Source: Mycosphaerella arachidis (Eukaryota > Ascomycota > Dothideomycetes > Mycosphaerellales > Mycosphaerellaceae). Taken from it: a stretch of 64,000 nt of DNA. The position numbers and the translations under genes are program-made. Location of the stretch: contig LIHB01000035.1 of assembly GCA_001297265.1 (NCBI GenBank), positions 113,812 to 177,811 of the forward strand, read 5' to 3'. The notes beneath the pieces were generated by a model. That model ran no database searches and was not told where the DNA came from. It saw nothing but the letters and a program-made list of their open reading frames with translations. This document shows, in pieces, positions 21,712 through 32,190 of this stretch (position 1 is its first letter; every line of letters begins with the position of its first letter).

Positions 21712-23725
21712 ATGGAGACGACTCCAGCGCAGCGGAAGGATGGCAGGACCTTCATCAACTTCAGCAGGCCGCAGCGTTCGCAGAGTGTGAAGAGCTCGTT
21801 CTCGCGACCAAGACCTCTGATGTTAGAGGAAGCAGTGGAAGAAGTTGTGCCAGACAGGTGAGTCTCATGTAATGTTGGTCAATGATGTGCGACTGGGATG
21901 TTCCTGCAGGACGTGATCTGACACTTTGTTTCACGCCAGACCTGCCAAAGCGAAGTTCGAACAATCACATACCACGAGCGATGACTTGCATGCCACGATA
22001 CCGCCGAGCTTCGACAGTGGCAAAGCAGGACTGCTTGCTGGGCCTGCGATACCACCGCGAACGACAAGCTGGCATCGGAAGAGTCAAACGTGGCCAGCCA
22101 CTACCAGAGAGCCAAGAGCTGGGTCGTTTCAGTTCGACACAGCACCTACGCTGGTGAAGACGCCGTGGGGCCTTCAGAGAACACAGCTGGTCTCGAGATG
22201 GTCCAAAAGCTCTACGGGATCGAGCGTGCTGCGCCCCGAGGTCTTCCAGCAGCTGCCAAGGGAGATATACCAGTGCATCATCGACCACATCGAGAATGTA
22301 CACACCGAGAGGACCAAGATCGATGTTCCGGGCATGCAGGCCGATCTGCGAAGTCTGTGTTTGACCAGTAAAACATGGCATCGGATTGCCAGAGATCGAT
22401 TCTACCGCGAGCTTTGGTTGCCTTCGAACAAGGCACCTACAAAAAGAAGATGGTCCAGAGAAGACCGGCCTAGCCGACTGCAGCAATTACTGGGAACACT
22501 GAAGGGTTCGCCTGGACTGGCTCTCGTGACCCATCGTATACACATTACAGCTGCTCTTGCTCAAGAACTGCAGCATGAGGTCTTCTCCAGCCTCAAAACA
22601 GGTCCAACGATTGGCATCCTTCAGGAACTGATTCGGCTGTGCTACAACATGGAACACATCTCTGGCTATGTGATTCCCGCAGCAGTACAGACGCAAGGTC
22701 TGATGGATGCTTTGGCTGTGCGAACACACCTGAAAACGCACGTCTGGCGGCTCGAATCTGATAAGTCATTGCCGAATCTGCCGGACTTCATATATGCTCA
22801 CGACCACTGGCTCAACTTGAGCACACTGGTGGTCTCTGCCGATGGAGGCGTGGATCTTGGCGAGGTGGCCGTCCCGCTCGTGCTCCCTCGACTGCCGTCT
22901 TTGAAACATCTTATGCTTTCCGGTTTGCATCAAGATGACTTCCATGATACTATGCTCCTCGCGCTGCCATCTCTAACGTCGTTGAGGCTCGAAAGACTCG
23001 AAGGTCTCACGGACGAAGGTATCGAGCAGCTGGCCTATTCTCGCCTGGCTCCCTATCTTAAAAGTCTGACGCTTGTCGATCTGGAACTGGTATCACTACA
23101 GACCGTACAGACTCTGCTATGGCATCTCACCCGAATAAAGCGCTTCACTTTCGTCCAGGAAATTTCACCCGAGCCTCAGATGGGCATCAAAGCCATCAAG
23201 AAGCCAATCCGCCTGAGCTCCCCAGCTCTTCGTCACCTGCACTGGGACTGCGTCATCCCCGGCACAGGCCTCTCATATCTCGCCACCGCCATCCAGGCCG
23301 ACCGCTTCCCAGCGCTGAGAACAGTAAAAATCCCCTCTGACTATGGCGGCACGATCCAAGCGCTCTGCCGTCCCATATCCCACACCAAACTCACCCACGA
23401 CGACATGCAATACCTAGCATCACGCACCAAACAGCGCTACATCCGCGACCTCCGAGTCTCGCAGATCCAGGCACAGCTCCGCGTCCGAGAGAGGAGGCAG
23501 CAGCCAAGCTTTGATGTGGTTGTCCAGGACGAAAAGATGAAAATCTGCTCGACGCATGTCATTGGGAGCTTTTTAGGAGACATGGGCTCGAGGATTGAGT
23601 ATGATCTTGGTGCTGGGGTGGAAGGAGGTAGGACGGCATTGGTGGAGTTGAGGGATGTGATGGTGCCGAGGGCGCCGAGTTTGGGGAGGATGGAGCAGAA
23701 GTTGGGGTTTGGGCTGCTGTTTTGA
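21712..23725 (+). CDS. F-box protein with leucine-rich repeats
   Basis: Exon 1 21712-21857, intron 21858-21939 (GTGAGT...CTGAC...CGCCAG, 82 nt), exon 2 21940-23725; 643 residues. Choosing ATG 21712 adds 48 basic, Ser-rich residues (METTPAQRKDGRTFINFSRP) that the second exon alone lacks, and the junction codon AG|A is in phase. Seen: an F-box-like region at about residues 150-200 (VFQQLPREIYQCIIDHIENV, LRSLCLTSKTWHRIARDRFY), then a run of LRR-like units (LPSLKHLMLSGL, LPSLTSLRLERLEGLTDEGI, APYLKSLTLVDLELV). Known: such proteins recruit substrates to SCF ubiquitin ligases through Skp1. The substrate is unknown. The last 200 bases change to G/T-rich codon use. Confidence 0.8.
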
Positions 23726-25517
23726 TTGTTTTGAGTTTTGCGGCGGTGCGACAGATACCCCTTCGTGATGGAGTTGGTTGGATCCGTACTTGTGATAGAT
23801 CAGTAGATGTCTTGCGGATCTTTTGTGCGGAAACCTCAAGACCGGACAGGATTCCTCTTGATCACGTCCGGAGATAGTCGACTGAACATGCGTGGCGTTG
23901 CCATGATGAGATGCAGCGGCTGGGCGACACGAAAACGCGATGAACGCAGAGTAGACCTACGTTGTGTGCATATGCACCGTGCTCAGGAGGTTTGAATCAG
24001 CAGTATAGAGCTCGTAGCGTCCACATAGTGACACGACATCGATATCTTTAGCCGAGACCGAGCATTCCAGAGCGCTTGACAGAATCCTCCTCGGTTCCTT
24101 GACAAGGCATTTGCTTCAGCCATCGTCCGAAGCAGTTTGAGCAGAACATATTGTGCATGAGGGCTCGTCATTCCTGAGCCGCTCATCACCGAGTAGCCAG
24201 TGCCGTTGATGAGCAGTAATGTTGAGCCTGCAGCTGATTAAGATGTGGTGGCTTGCTGCTGATGCAAAGCAGCAGGTTGCGAGGTGTGAGATATCATGCC
24301 AGCATCGCGGGTCGGTGTCCGCCGTCGCTTCCTTGGTCATTAGTCGCGATTGTCACGCGTAATGTTTGATGTGCTGTCAAGAGCTCGATGCCATTATGCT
24401 GAACTCTCGGACGATGTCGCTGTCGATGGAGGTGAGGAATTGTTGCAGACGAAGAAGAGTGCAGTTGCTCGGCTTGATCTTGCTCGGGTCCTGAGCCATT
24501 CCTGCTTCAACCCTTGTTCTGAAAGACAATTCTTGTACTCCAAATGCTGACCTTACCTTCACATCACACCACAATTTGCACAGTGTCGTAGGCGACGCGC
24601 CTTCACTGCGGAGAATTGAGGATGCGACGTCCACGCAAAGCACTGTGTTGTGTGAGCTCAAGGCGACGCCGCAGATGATACCGAATGGGGCTCGCGTGAA
24701 GCAGTGTCGCGTTGCACATACCTATTGGAGGGCTCGTACCTGCACTGCGGTACAGAAGCGTGGCACACGTGCTGCTAAATATTGGCAGGTCCCGAGGGTA
24801 CCAGTGTTCTGATACGAAAGCAACGAACTGATCTTGTTACATTCTCGATGGCTTCAACAATCATAACAACCGGCCAAGCACGGTCAGAAAGAACGAACGC
24901 TATCAATTCTACATGCGGTTCCGTACCGATAAGCAGGTCCTTATGTACACGTCACACCTGAGACCGCCTTCGCAGCACTATGCTCAAGCGCAGTCACACG
25001 CATGCAGCCCAATACTTTGTAGCCACGAGGGCACGGCGGTCGGCTTCGCGAAGACGCACGGAAGGCTTCCAGGTACAGGTCGCGCAGCATGATACCTTGG
25101 AGTCAACGATTCCCAGTAGTCGCTTTCAGCTCCTGTCACAAAATTCCAAGCCACCTTAGTCACTCACCGACATCATGAGATGGCACCGAGAACGTCCTGC
25201 AAGGTCGCTGCCACTTGGGCGAAGAGCAGGCACGCCATTGGTGACCAGAAATCCCTGCTGCAGATTGATGCATCACACTACGTTTACGGTTTACAGAACA
25301 TCTGATTACCTTCCAGAATAGTTTCCGTAGTGGTTCCGCTTTTCACCTCTTCCCATAGCATAAAGCTCGGCCTTGGGTTCGCAGGTATCTCTCATTTTGC
25401 CACCTCAAAGCCTCAACACCATTAAACTACAAGCTCAAATACTCAGACCAGACTATACCCCCTCAGGAAGAAGTTCGTACAAGATCAAACCTCGAGAAAG
25501 CCCGACTCTTGCCAGCC
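23726..25517. other. Intergenic DNA, no gene recognised
   Basis: About 1.8 kb. Only short unmatched frames on both strands (for example 24377-24661 minus). The last 150 bases have a CA/CT-rich character expected of the leader of the next gene. Confidence 0.45.
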
Positions 25518-26117
25518 ATGGCTTGCGTTGATCACTTTTATCAGTCCGGCCTTGAGCAATACCACGACGCAATGGCCCTGCGGGAAAGCTCGATACAGCA
25601 GATGACCAGATCATCGTCTGCGTTGCTCCAGATCAAGGAGGAAAAGAAGCCCATCACATTCCGCGTCTACGAATCCCAGCAACCCCAATCACAGGCAAGA
25701 GGGCCAAGCCGAAATTCCTTCGTGAAGAGATGCTCTCAATACGCGACTGGCCGCCGGCGTTCCATCACATCAATGTACACTGCCCAGCAAGCGCCGAAAC
25801 TCGCTCAATGGGTGCAATGCCTGCCATCGAACGCTGCAGACTACGAATCTTTCCTCGAGAATGCACTCGAAGAAGCAGTGGGCCAGCTTGTGTGCGGTCC
25901 AGACTCAACAGCGGAAGAAGTCGAGCTCGGCTACAACTACGATTCACTCGAAGACGCAGTGCCGCAAAGCTGGGTACGGGTGCGCGCGCAACTGGTGGAG
26001 TGCAAGGGGAGCTCGTGGATAGCAGCCTCGGTAATGTCTAGAGTTGAGCCAGAAGAGAGGCCTGAGACGTATGCATACGGGAAGTGGCAATTGGTGAAGA
26101 CGAGGAGGCATCATTAG
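25518..26117 (+). CDS. Hypothetical protein, lineage-restricted
   Basis: Intronless, 199 residues from ATG 25518 (GCCAGCCATGG context). Seen: Gln/Ser-rich N-terminal third, a basic patch (RNSFVKRCSQYATGRRRSI), an acidic helical middle (YESFLENALEEAVGQLV, STAEEVELGYNYDSLEDAV) and a C-terminal segment with SWVRVRAQLVECKGSSWIAA. Not a family I recognise; no signal peptide or membrane segment. The clear leader and codon-like composition make it a probable gene. Confidence 0.55.
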   Translation: MACVDHFYQSGLEQYHDAMALRESSIQQMTRSSSALLQIKEEKKPITFRVYESQQPQSQARGPSRNSFVKRCSQYATGRRRSITSMYTAQQAPKLAQWVQCLPSNAADYESFLENALEEAVGQLVCGPDSTAEEVELGYNYDSLEDAVPQSWVRVRAQLVECKGSSWIAASVMSRVEPEERPETYAYGKWQLVKTRRHH

Positions 26118-26459
26118 GCAGAAATGGCGATCAGTATGCAGCTGGTCACGAGGGTTTCACGGATATCAAAGGCGGAACAGGATTTGAGCTCAAAGATACC
26201 ACTAGGAAGGCAAGGATTATGGTCAACAGAGCGACCACACAGGTAGAAGATAAGATCCGGCGGCGCGTAATGTATACTCAACGAAACCAATAATCTTCAT
26301 TGTCACACTCCGGGAAGCGCTCTTGAAAAATCCGTTCACGCTGAGCCTTCATGAAGAGCACGATGCCAACCAAGGCCGTGAAGACCGGCAAGCTCGTCCC
26401 ATCGCTCCCGCATCAGCATATGACTGCGCGCTAGACAAGGGTCACGGCTACTTCCCGCT
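26118..26459. other. Short intergenic stretch
   Basis: About 340 bp between the 25518 gene and the oxidoreductase relic. It may contain further unrecognisable 3' remains of that relic, but I cannot align them. Confidence 0.4.
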
Positions 26460-26847
26460 TTAGATCGTGATGAAGCCTACATGTACTTCGCGGTCGCACC
26501 CAACTTCACCTCGACACTCGCAGCTCAAGACCCACAGAACAGCATCGACACCACAGCATGGCGCTCGCATGCTTGGGATAGCGACTTGGTGAAGATCAAC
26601 ACGAGTAGCCTCAACTACCAGGTCGATATTCAAACCGTTGGCCAAGTCCTCCGGGCTACCGTATGTCTTGATGCTGGGATCGAGATTGAAGTGCTTGATG
26701 GATGCTTGTGCTGCCACTACGCTTGTACTGCAGAGTGCTGCGAGGGTATTCGACTGGCTACCTCGCTTGGACAAGTGATAGGGGAGGTGGCCTTCAGCGG
26801 CCCAGGGGGTCTTTGTACTGCATACGAGGTATGCGGATTGGAGCCAT
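26460..26847 (-). pseudogene. Relic of a Gfo/Idh/MocA (Gal80-like) oxidoreductase
   Basis: Seen: an ATG at 26847 opens MAPIRI, the usual first beta strand of these Rossmann proteins, but it runs into TGA after 17 codons. In another frame the coding sense resumes with AAEGHLPYHLSKRG, then LCSTSVVAAQASIKHFNL, KTYGSPEDLANGLNIDLVV and ATRVDLHQVAIPS. That order matches the N-terminal NAD(P)-binding domain of fungal Gal80-like proteins. After about residue 110 the match fades and a stop follows at 26460. The GxGxxG loop and the whole C-terminal domain are missing. Inferred: non-functional 5' fragment with at least one frameshift and an internal deletion. Confidence 0.7.
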
Positions 26848-28280
26848 GGTGGGGAGTGGTGATGAGGTGAGAGGAAGATGATACCACATTGGAAGGGCGC
26901 TCCTATACCGAGGAGTCATTTGTGAGCTCGCCAGTCTTGTTCACGCCCTCTCCTACTCGGGGCTCAAGCAGGATGAATACATGGACATTATTGTCTCCTT
27001 GGGGGCGAGGAAGGTCGCGAAATAGTGGTCCAGAGCTAGCTCGCTCGGGTTTGCGGCCGCGCCATGGCCGACTGAATGCGGGCGCAGAAGTTCCCTGCCG
27101 GACACAAGTGTTCGATCTGCGAGGATAAGTCTGCTGGTTCCGCAGACGAACAACAGACCATCTGAAGAGCGCAATGCCTCCAGTAAACCGGTCGCAAGCT
27201 CCTACCCATCTTCAACTGGGGGATTTCGCCCGAGCCGCAGGTTACGTATCGTTTTCCAGGCAGTTGCCCAATTGTACAAAGCAGGCGCACCATGGCCCCC
27301 TACGCCTCTTTCGAGAGACTTGGTAGACGTGAGCGGTTATTAATCAACGACCAGGGCGTCTGCGGTTCGGAAGAACATGTTTCGGGATCAGCTCAAGGTT
27401 GCACCATGCTGCGAGCCTATTGTGTTTGACTTTGCTGGCTCAACGTCTCGTTTTCAAGCCTTCCGACAAGCCCTTACTGGGTCCACGTTCCTTTTCCTGC
27501 GACTTGGGCTACAGAAGAAGTGTCACAGCGCGGGAAAGTCCTCTCCGCATGCTGTGTTGTCGCATCGTACGTCTTCTTGTCGTAGGCAGCGTCGAGATGG
27601 ACAGGATGAATGGCTGTGAGAAGGGGATCCAGCAGGATGTATGGCCGAGAGAGATCCGACCCCTGGCTGCCGATCTCTCTTCTGACATCACAAGCTTCAG
27701 CTCGACTCGAGCTTGTGGCGACGTCAAGGTCAAGCTCCAAACATTATTGAATCTCGTCGTTGATGAGCTTTTGCATACACACCACATGTCACATTCCCTA
27801 CCTTCTCCGTGCAGATGGCGAGCTCGACTGCCGCACTACTCCGTCCAAATGGCCCGCACTGCTTCCCGTCTCTCAGGATGACCAACACCGCTTCATCCTT
27901 AGAAGCTCTCAACCAACCGAGAACCATCATTTGCACTCGGCTGCAAGCGTATATGGAAGGCAGCCATTTCAACCGGCGAGCATGTACGCGATAGATTTCG
28001 CTATGGAGGCGGTGGGGTGTGGCATTATGACCACTGTGTGACCCGGATTGCAGATCCTTGATGAGGCAAGTGTCATCCTGTCATGGTAGGCTGGTCTTGC
28101 TAGCATAAGCATCGCAACTTCCAGCCTACTACTACCTCTGCTTCGCTTTGCTACATCTCACTGCCCTACCTGTTCTTTTACTTGATTATCACGATCTCTG
28201 TTCTTTCACATTGCCAGCCAGACCATCGCATCCCCAGCATACGTATCGGCACAGGGCATACACAGAAAGATACAGCGACT
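26848..28280. other. Intergenic DNA, no gene recognised
   Basis: About 1.4 kb with short, overlapping, motif-free frames on both strands. The final 150 bases form the leader of the 28281 gene. Confidence 0.45.
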
Positions 28281-29150
28281 ATGGGTCCACCGGTGATATG
28301 GGGTCTCGACCTGGGCGAGATGCAGTGGTACAAGTTTGGAAGCAACTACATGTTCAAGAACCGGGACTATCACTTGAGACGGACCAAATTCATTGTCTAT
28401 CAATGCGCGTTGATCTTTTGCGTGGTGTCAGAATCGCTCGGCACAGCAGCCCTATCTGGTAAGTGAAAGTCAATCCCCCATCACCGATCGCTCACTAATA
28501 GCACCATCGCAGACATGCTTGACGCCCAGGACTTTGTCAAACGTCTCGATCACAACGTCTACGTCTACAACAATGACTATATCGGCGTCGCGTCCTTCAA
28601 TATCTTTGCAGGAGTATTCGTCGCATTCATCTTCGGCGCAGCGTTCTTCTTCGATCTATTCTGGCCGGCGCGGACGGAGTCCAGAGCAGTGATGTTGGCA
28701 TGGCAGATTTGCGGACTTCTGGCCGTAGCTTGCATGACGGCAACCGCGTTCGCCTTGACTGTCATTACTGCCATGCGTTGCCAATACTTCCGACCTGCCG
28801 ACGGCGTCCCTTTAACACCAGCATACGGACAGTCATTGCTCAGCCAATTTAAGAAAGATGGAGGTACACCATTATGCTACCGAGATAACGGTCGAGCAGT
28901 CGCCGCAGTGGTGTTTGTTTGGCTAGGATTCCTCAGCGTTGTTGGCAGCTGCATACTACTATTCATGTCGATCAGCCACTACAAGAAGCTGGGACCGTAT
29001 TCGAAACATGCTAAGCGTGTGATGGCGGGGAAGGATCCAGAGACAGGCGACGCCAGCAAACTTGACACGGAACACCACGCACCACAACAATCCGTAGCAG
29101 TGCATCAACCTCCCGCTTTGAACGAGCAGCTGGATGGAGCGGCCACATAA
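28281..29150 (+). CDS. Four-pass membrane protein of unknown function
   Basis: Exon 1 28281-28458, intron 28459-28512 (GTAAGT...CACTAATAG...CGCAG, 54 nt), exon 2 28513-29150; 271 residues. Seen: N-terminal MGPPVIWGLDLGEMQWYKFG, then four hydrophobic segments: about residues 44-60 (KFIVYQCALIFCVVSES), 85-105 (SFNIFAGVFVAFIFGAAFFF), 120-145 (QICGLLAVACMTATAFALTV) and 190-212 (AAVVFVWLGFLSVVGSCILL). A charged C-terminal tail follows. No signal peptide is obvious. It has the feel of a conserved fungal plasma- or endomembrane protein, but I cannot name it. A longer C-terminus by splicing is possible (see the 29094-29556 entry). Confidence 0.7.
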
Positions 29151-29556
29151 TACAACACCTCGGCAGACGCAACCACAACCAGTCTCGGAAACAGGTGGCT
29201 CTGATAGCAGCTACAGCTCCGCTTCTGTTGTGCAGCAGTCTTCCGGACTAGCAATACCCAACGCGGGCCATGACTCTTTTACTGATCCCTCTCTGTGTCT
29301 TCGCTGCCAGATCAGGCCGCACCCACACTACACCGCCAAACCGGGCGACAATGAAGACGCCCCTTGGCTTGATTTGCCGGAATCGACAGTGTATACCGAT
29401 CCTGCCAAAAACGATTCTAGATTCAGCGTCCTTGCAAAGCCCCCGGACCCGCACGCTTCGAGTAGTCGACGCAATGGTATGCGCAGGCCGCTCAGTCAGA
29501 GGAGCTTGGCAGCGCTGACGAGTGGTACTTCGTGCGGTGCTTGGCAGTCACGATGA
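29094..29556 (+). other. Possible alternative 3' exon of the membrane protein
   Basis: A frame to the stop at 29556 reads as Ser-rich, protein-like sequence (SLCLRCQIRPHPHY, APWLDLPESTVYTDPAKNDS). It overlaps the end of the membrane-protein gene in another frame. Removing 29094-29165 (GTAGCA...CGGCAG) would join it in phase after HHAPQQS and replace the last 19 residues. The donor is weak, so this is only a possibility. Confidence 0.3.
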
Positions 29557-29921
29557 TTTAGCGATGGCGTTTTGGGGTGGGGATGGAGAGATACCACAGC
29601 GATAGCGACAGTAGTAAGATGAGCAGTTCATTGGCTCCCGATGGAGCGTTTGTTTTGCAATACAGCAAATTCTTTTGGATTCGACATTCGGATGTCAATA
29701 GTTTCGATGCTTTCTCTGCCCTGCTTTGCGGCGCGATCGGCAGAGTTGCTAAGTTTTTTTTTGGTAGAGGGACAAGACAGTAATCCGTCTGGAGAGCTAC
29801 AGAGGCACCTGCGTCGTCTTGAATATCGGGCCTGTGACCGGATCGGACAGGCCTCGTCATTCGTAGCACCTTTTGTCGCGTAGTAATATTTCTACAACTT
29901 CTCGTGCCAGTACCATAGTTT
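29557..29921. other. Short intergenic stretch
   Basis: About 365 bp with no supported feature. Confidence 0.4.
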
Positions 29922-30470
29922 TCAAAACACCTCGCTTGTCATCCTGAACCTCTCTGAGCCGTCCTCACTAATCATCTTCACGTCCACTAAGTCGGGGAAG
30001 AGGCGCGGTATCGCTTTTCGAGGGTATACGGTCCGCGCAGGCGAGCTTGTACAAGGAGTCGACACCCAATTGGCCAACATCGCGGGATCCTTGTAGGCTG
30101 CTGCAATCGACTCGATCGAGAAGAGGCAAGTTCCGCAGTTGGCAGGAACTGCTTAATGGTTGCAGGCCATGTGTTGTCGTACCACGTATCCTTGCGCCAA
30201 AGACGTAGATAGATACCTGTTGCGTGCGTCTGCTGAGTACTTTTCGTGATTCACGGCCGATTTCTTGTCACTCCAATGCTCACGAGTATAGTCGAATTGT
30301 CGCGTTAAGGGCTCGAGTAGGTTGTGGGGGAGTCTGTGCTCGATCTCGATGTGGCGGATGTGTTGGTGACGGTGTTGGAAGATGGTGGTGAGTCCATTGC
30401 ATTTCTGGCCCCATCACGTCGGGGGTGATGAAGCGCAGCAGTTCGAGAACCATGCTGCTGTAAGTTGTGT
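29922..30470 (-). pseudogene. Decayed 2EXR-like gene copy
   Basis: Seen on the minus strand in at least three frames, in order: TYSSMVLELLRFITPDVMGP, then HRHQHIRHIEIEHRLPHNLL and FDYTREHWSDKKSAVNHEKY up to a TAA, then RKAIPRLFPDLVDVKMISED ending with TGA at 29922-29924. The order and spacing match the gene at 31001-31937 (FYSHMALNLRG, FVRHIELDYAMLDSFL, LFPCLKDIRLMGHI). Inferred: a paralogue lying on the same strand about 1 kb away, inactivated by several frame changes and stops. No N-terminal half was found. Confidence 0.6.
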
Positions 30471-30575
30471 CCTTCGCTGGCCTCGCGGATAGACTTACGA
30501 CCGCTCCACAGCTGCTCCGACTCTCAGATCGGGCAGTTTACAATCATGATGGGCACGTCGAACGTGGAAGCAGCT

Positions 30576-30953
30576 TCATAACTCGCAGAATTTGTTGCGG
30601 ATTTTCCGTAGGAAGGTCTGGGACTCCGTGGCTTGCTTAACAGAGCTCGAACCGTCGACCTTGTGTCCAAGTATTTGTATACGTGCCAGTACCATGCTGA
30701 GTTGTTGCTGTGTGCTGATTAGCGTCTTCTCAGATGACAACAGCTCGGATCGCGTTGCTTCGAGTTCGGTCTGGCGCCTTGAAATTCTGCAGGAGTGTCG
30801 GGAATCGCGATCCATGCCGGCGCTGGTACACTGGCGGCAGATCGAGACGTCGCGAGTTGTTGATGAGAGAAAACTTTCCATGCGAAACTTATCACGGTGT
30901 CGTTCAAGTGTGACGAGCGCACCGGCATCTTCCACTGTCTCACCCGAGGTCAT
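30576..30953 (-). CDS. Small coiled-coil-like hypothetical protein
   Basis: A 125-codon frame from ATG 30953. The C-terminal half looks like a coiled coil (ELEATRSELLSSEKTLISTQ, then QQLSMVLARIQILG). It lies between a decayed and a frameshifted 2EXR-like gene on the same strand. No family is recognised. It could be a real small gene or a chance frame. Confidence 0.3.
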   Translation of the reverse strand: MTSGETVEDAGALVTLERHRDKFRMESFLSSTTRDVSICRQCTSAGMDRDSRHSCRISRRQTELEATRSELLSSEKTLISTQQQLSMVLARIQILGHKVDGSSSVKQATESQTFLRKIRNKFCEL

Positions 30954-31000
30954 TCATTCACTTCTTCTGCGCTCGATCGCTCGACGTCTTATTCTGCTTC

Positions 31001-31937
31001 TTAAGTGGTAGCGAGAATCAGGCCAGTAGTCAGGTCAAATAGACCCTCATCGTCGAAATCATCGTAATCCACTCGCTTGATCTTATCACCTGAGTACCAC
31101 AGTTCCCACTCCTCATCGCCCGTTCTCCTAAGCCTCTCCGAACCAATATGACCCATCAGTCTAATGTCCTTGAGACACGGGAAGAGCCGTGAGATCGGCC
31201 TACATCCAGACCCATCGTCATGACCGAGAAGACACATGAAGTCGATGCCAATAGCCCACCCGCCACGGGTTCTGCGATTGGAATCTGCATATGCTATTAA
31301 CGATGTGAGCGAGAAGAGGTACGTCCGCAGACGAGTAAACCGCCTGATAATAGCCGGTAATTGTCTACTCAAGGGCGGACGGAAGCTTAAGAGGCCCGTG
31401 GCCGTGCTATACACGGAGTCTGGCGTCGTTGGCTGAAGGAAGGAGTCGAGCATTGCATAGTCCAGCTCGATATGACGCACAAATTGCAGTTTGTGCTTGA
31501 AGGTGGCAATGAGGGTTGCCACCATAATCTGGTTGTTAGCTTAAGTGTAGGCCCCGCAAGTTCAGCGCCATGTGGCTGTAGAAGATCTTCGAAGCTTCCT
31601 TATAGATCTGTCGGTATGTGTAGAGCATAGCCAGACGGCTGCGATAGTAGTAACCACGCCGTCGCAGAGCGTACTCTAAGGTAGCATGTTGAACAGCCAA
31701 AAAGGTGGTGGCGGACCATTCGCCGAGACGGTGGGGTAAGGAAGTGAAGTAGGCCACTTTGGCAGGAACCTCGAATGCAATTGAGGCCATGCACTTGTAG
31801 ATGTGGTTGCGAATCTCAAGTGGTAAGTCGAGAAGTCTGAACCTGGAGGGCCTGCTTTCGATGACAAGATTTGAGAACCTCTCAAACAGCTCGATTCGAG
31901 ACCTGACCAGAGCTCCACAGGGGCGCTCGCTAGGCAT
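31001..31937 (-). pseudogene. 2EXR-like protein gene split by a frameshift
   Basis: Seen: the first part (ATG 31937 to TAA 31536) carries a typical opening FRLLDLPLEIRNHIYKCM and LYTYRQIYKEASKIFYSHMA, ending NLRGLHLS. Within 12 bases the sense moves to another frame that runs to 31001: VATLIATFKHKLQFVRHIEL, LPAIIRRFTRLRTYLFSL, LFPCLKDIRLMGHIGSERLR. Together they form one ~300-residue protein of the fungal 2EXR/F-box-like type (LPxEIRNxIY followed by FYxxN-like). No in-phase intron fits across 31525-31550: the sequence there lacks a usable GT donor. Inferred: recent single-base frameshift, or a sequencing error. Confidence 0.65.
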
Positions 31938-32190
31938 GATCGCGAGTCTGTGCGGACGCCTGTGAATGCTAGAAAGCGTGGTTGAGGTAAAGGGAAGTAC
32001 AGACGGCCACCAAAGTCACTCCTTACCTTATGAAACACCCTGCCAACGGCAGTGAGTCTGATTACTGCAAAGAGCTTTCACGACGGGAGCTCTCGTATAG
32101 CCAGGAGCTGGCGAATCCGCATGAGCATGACTTGAAAGGTGATATGCTGTCAGAGGGATATCATCGTAGAAGAAGCATGTCAGCTCAATC

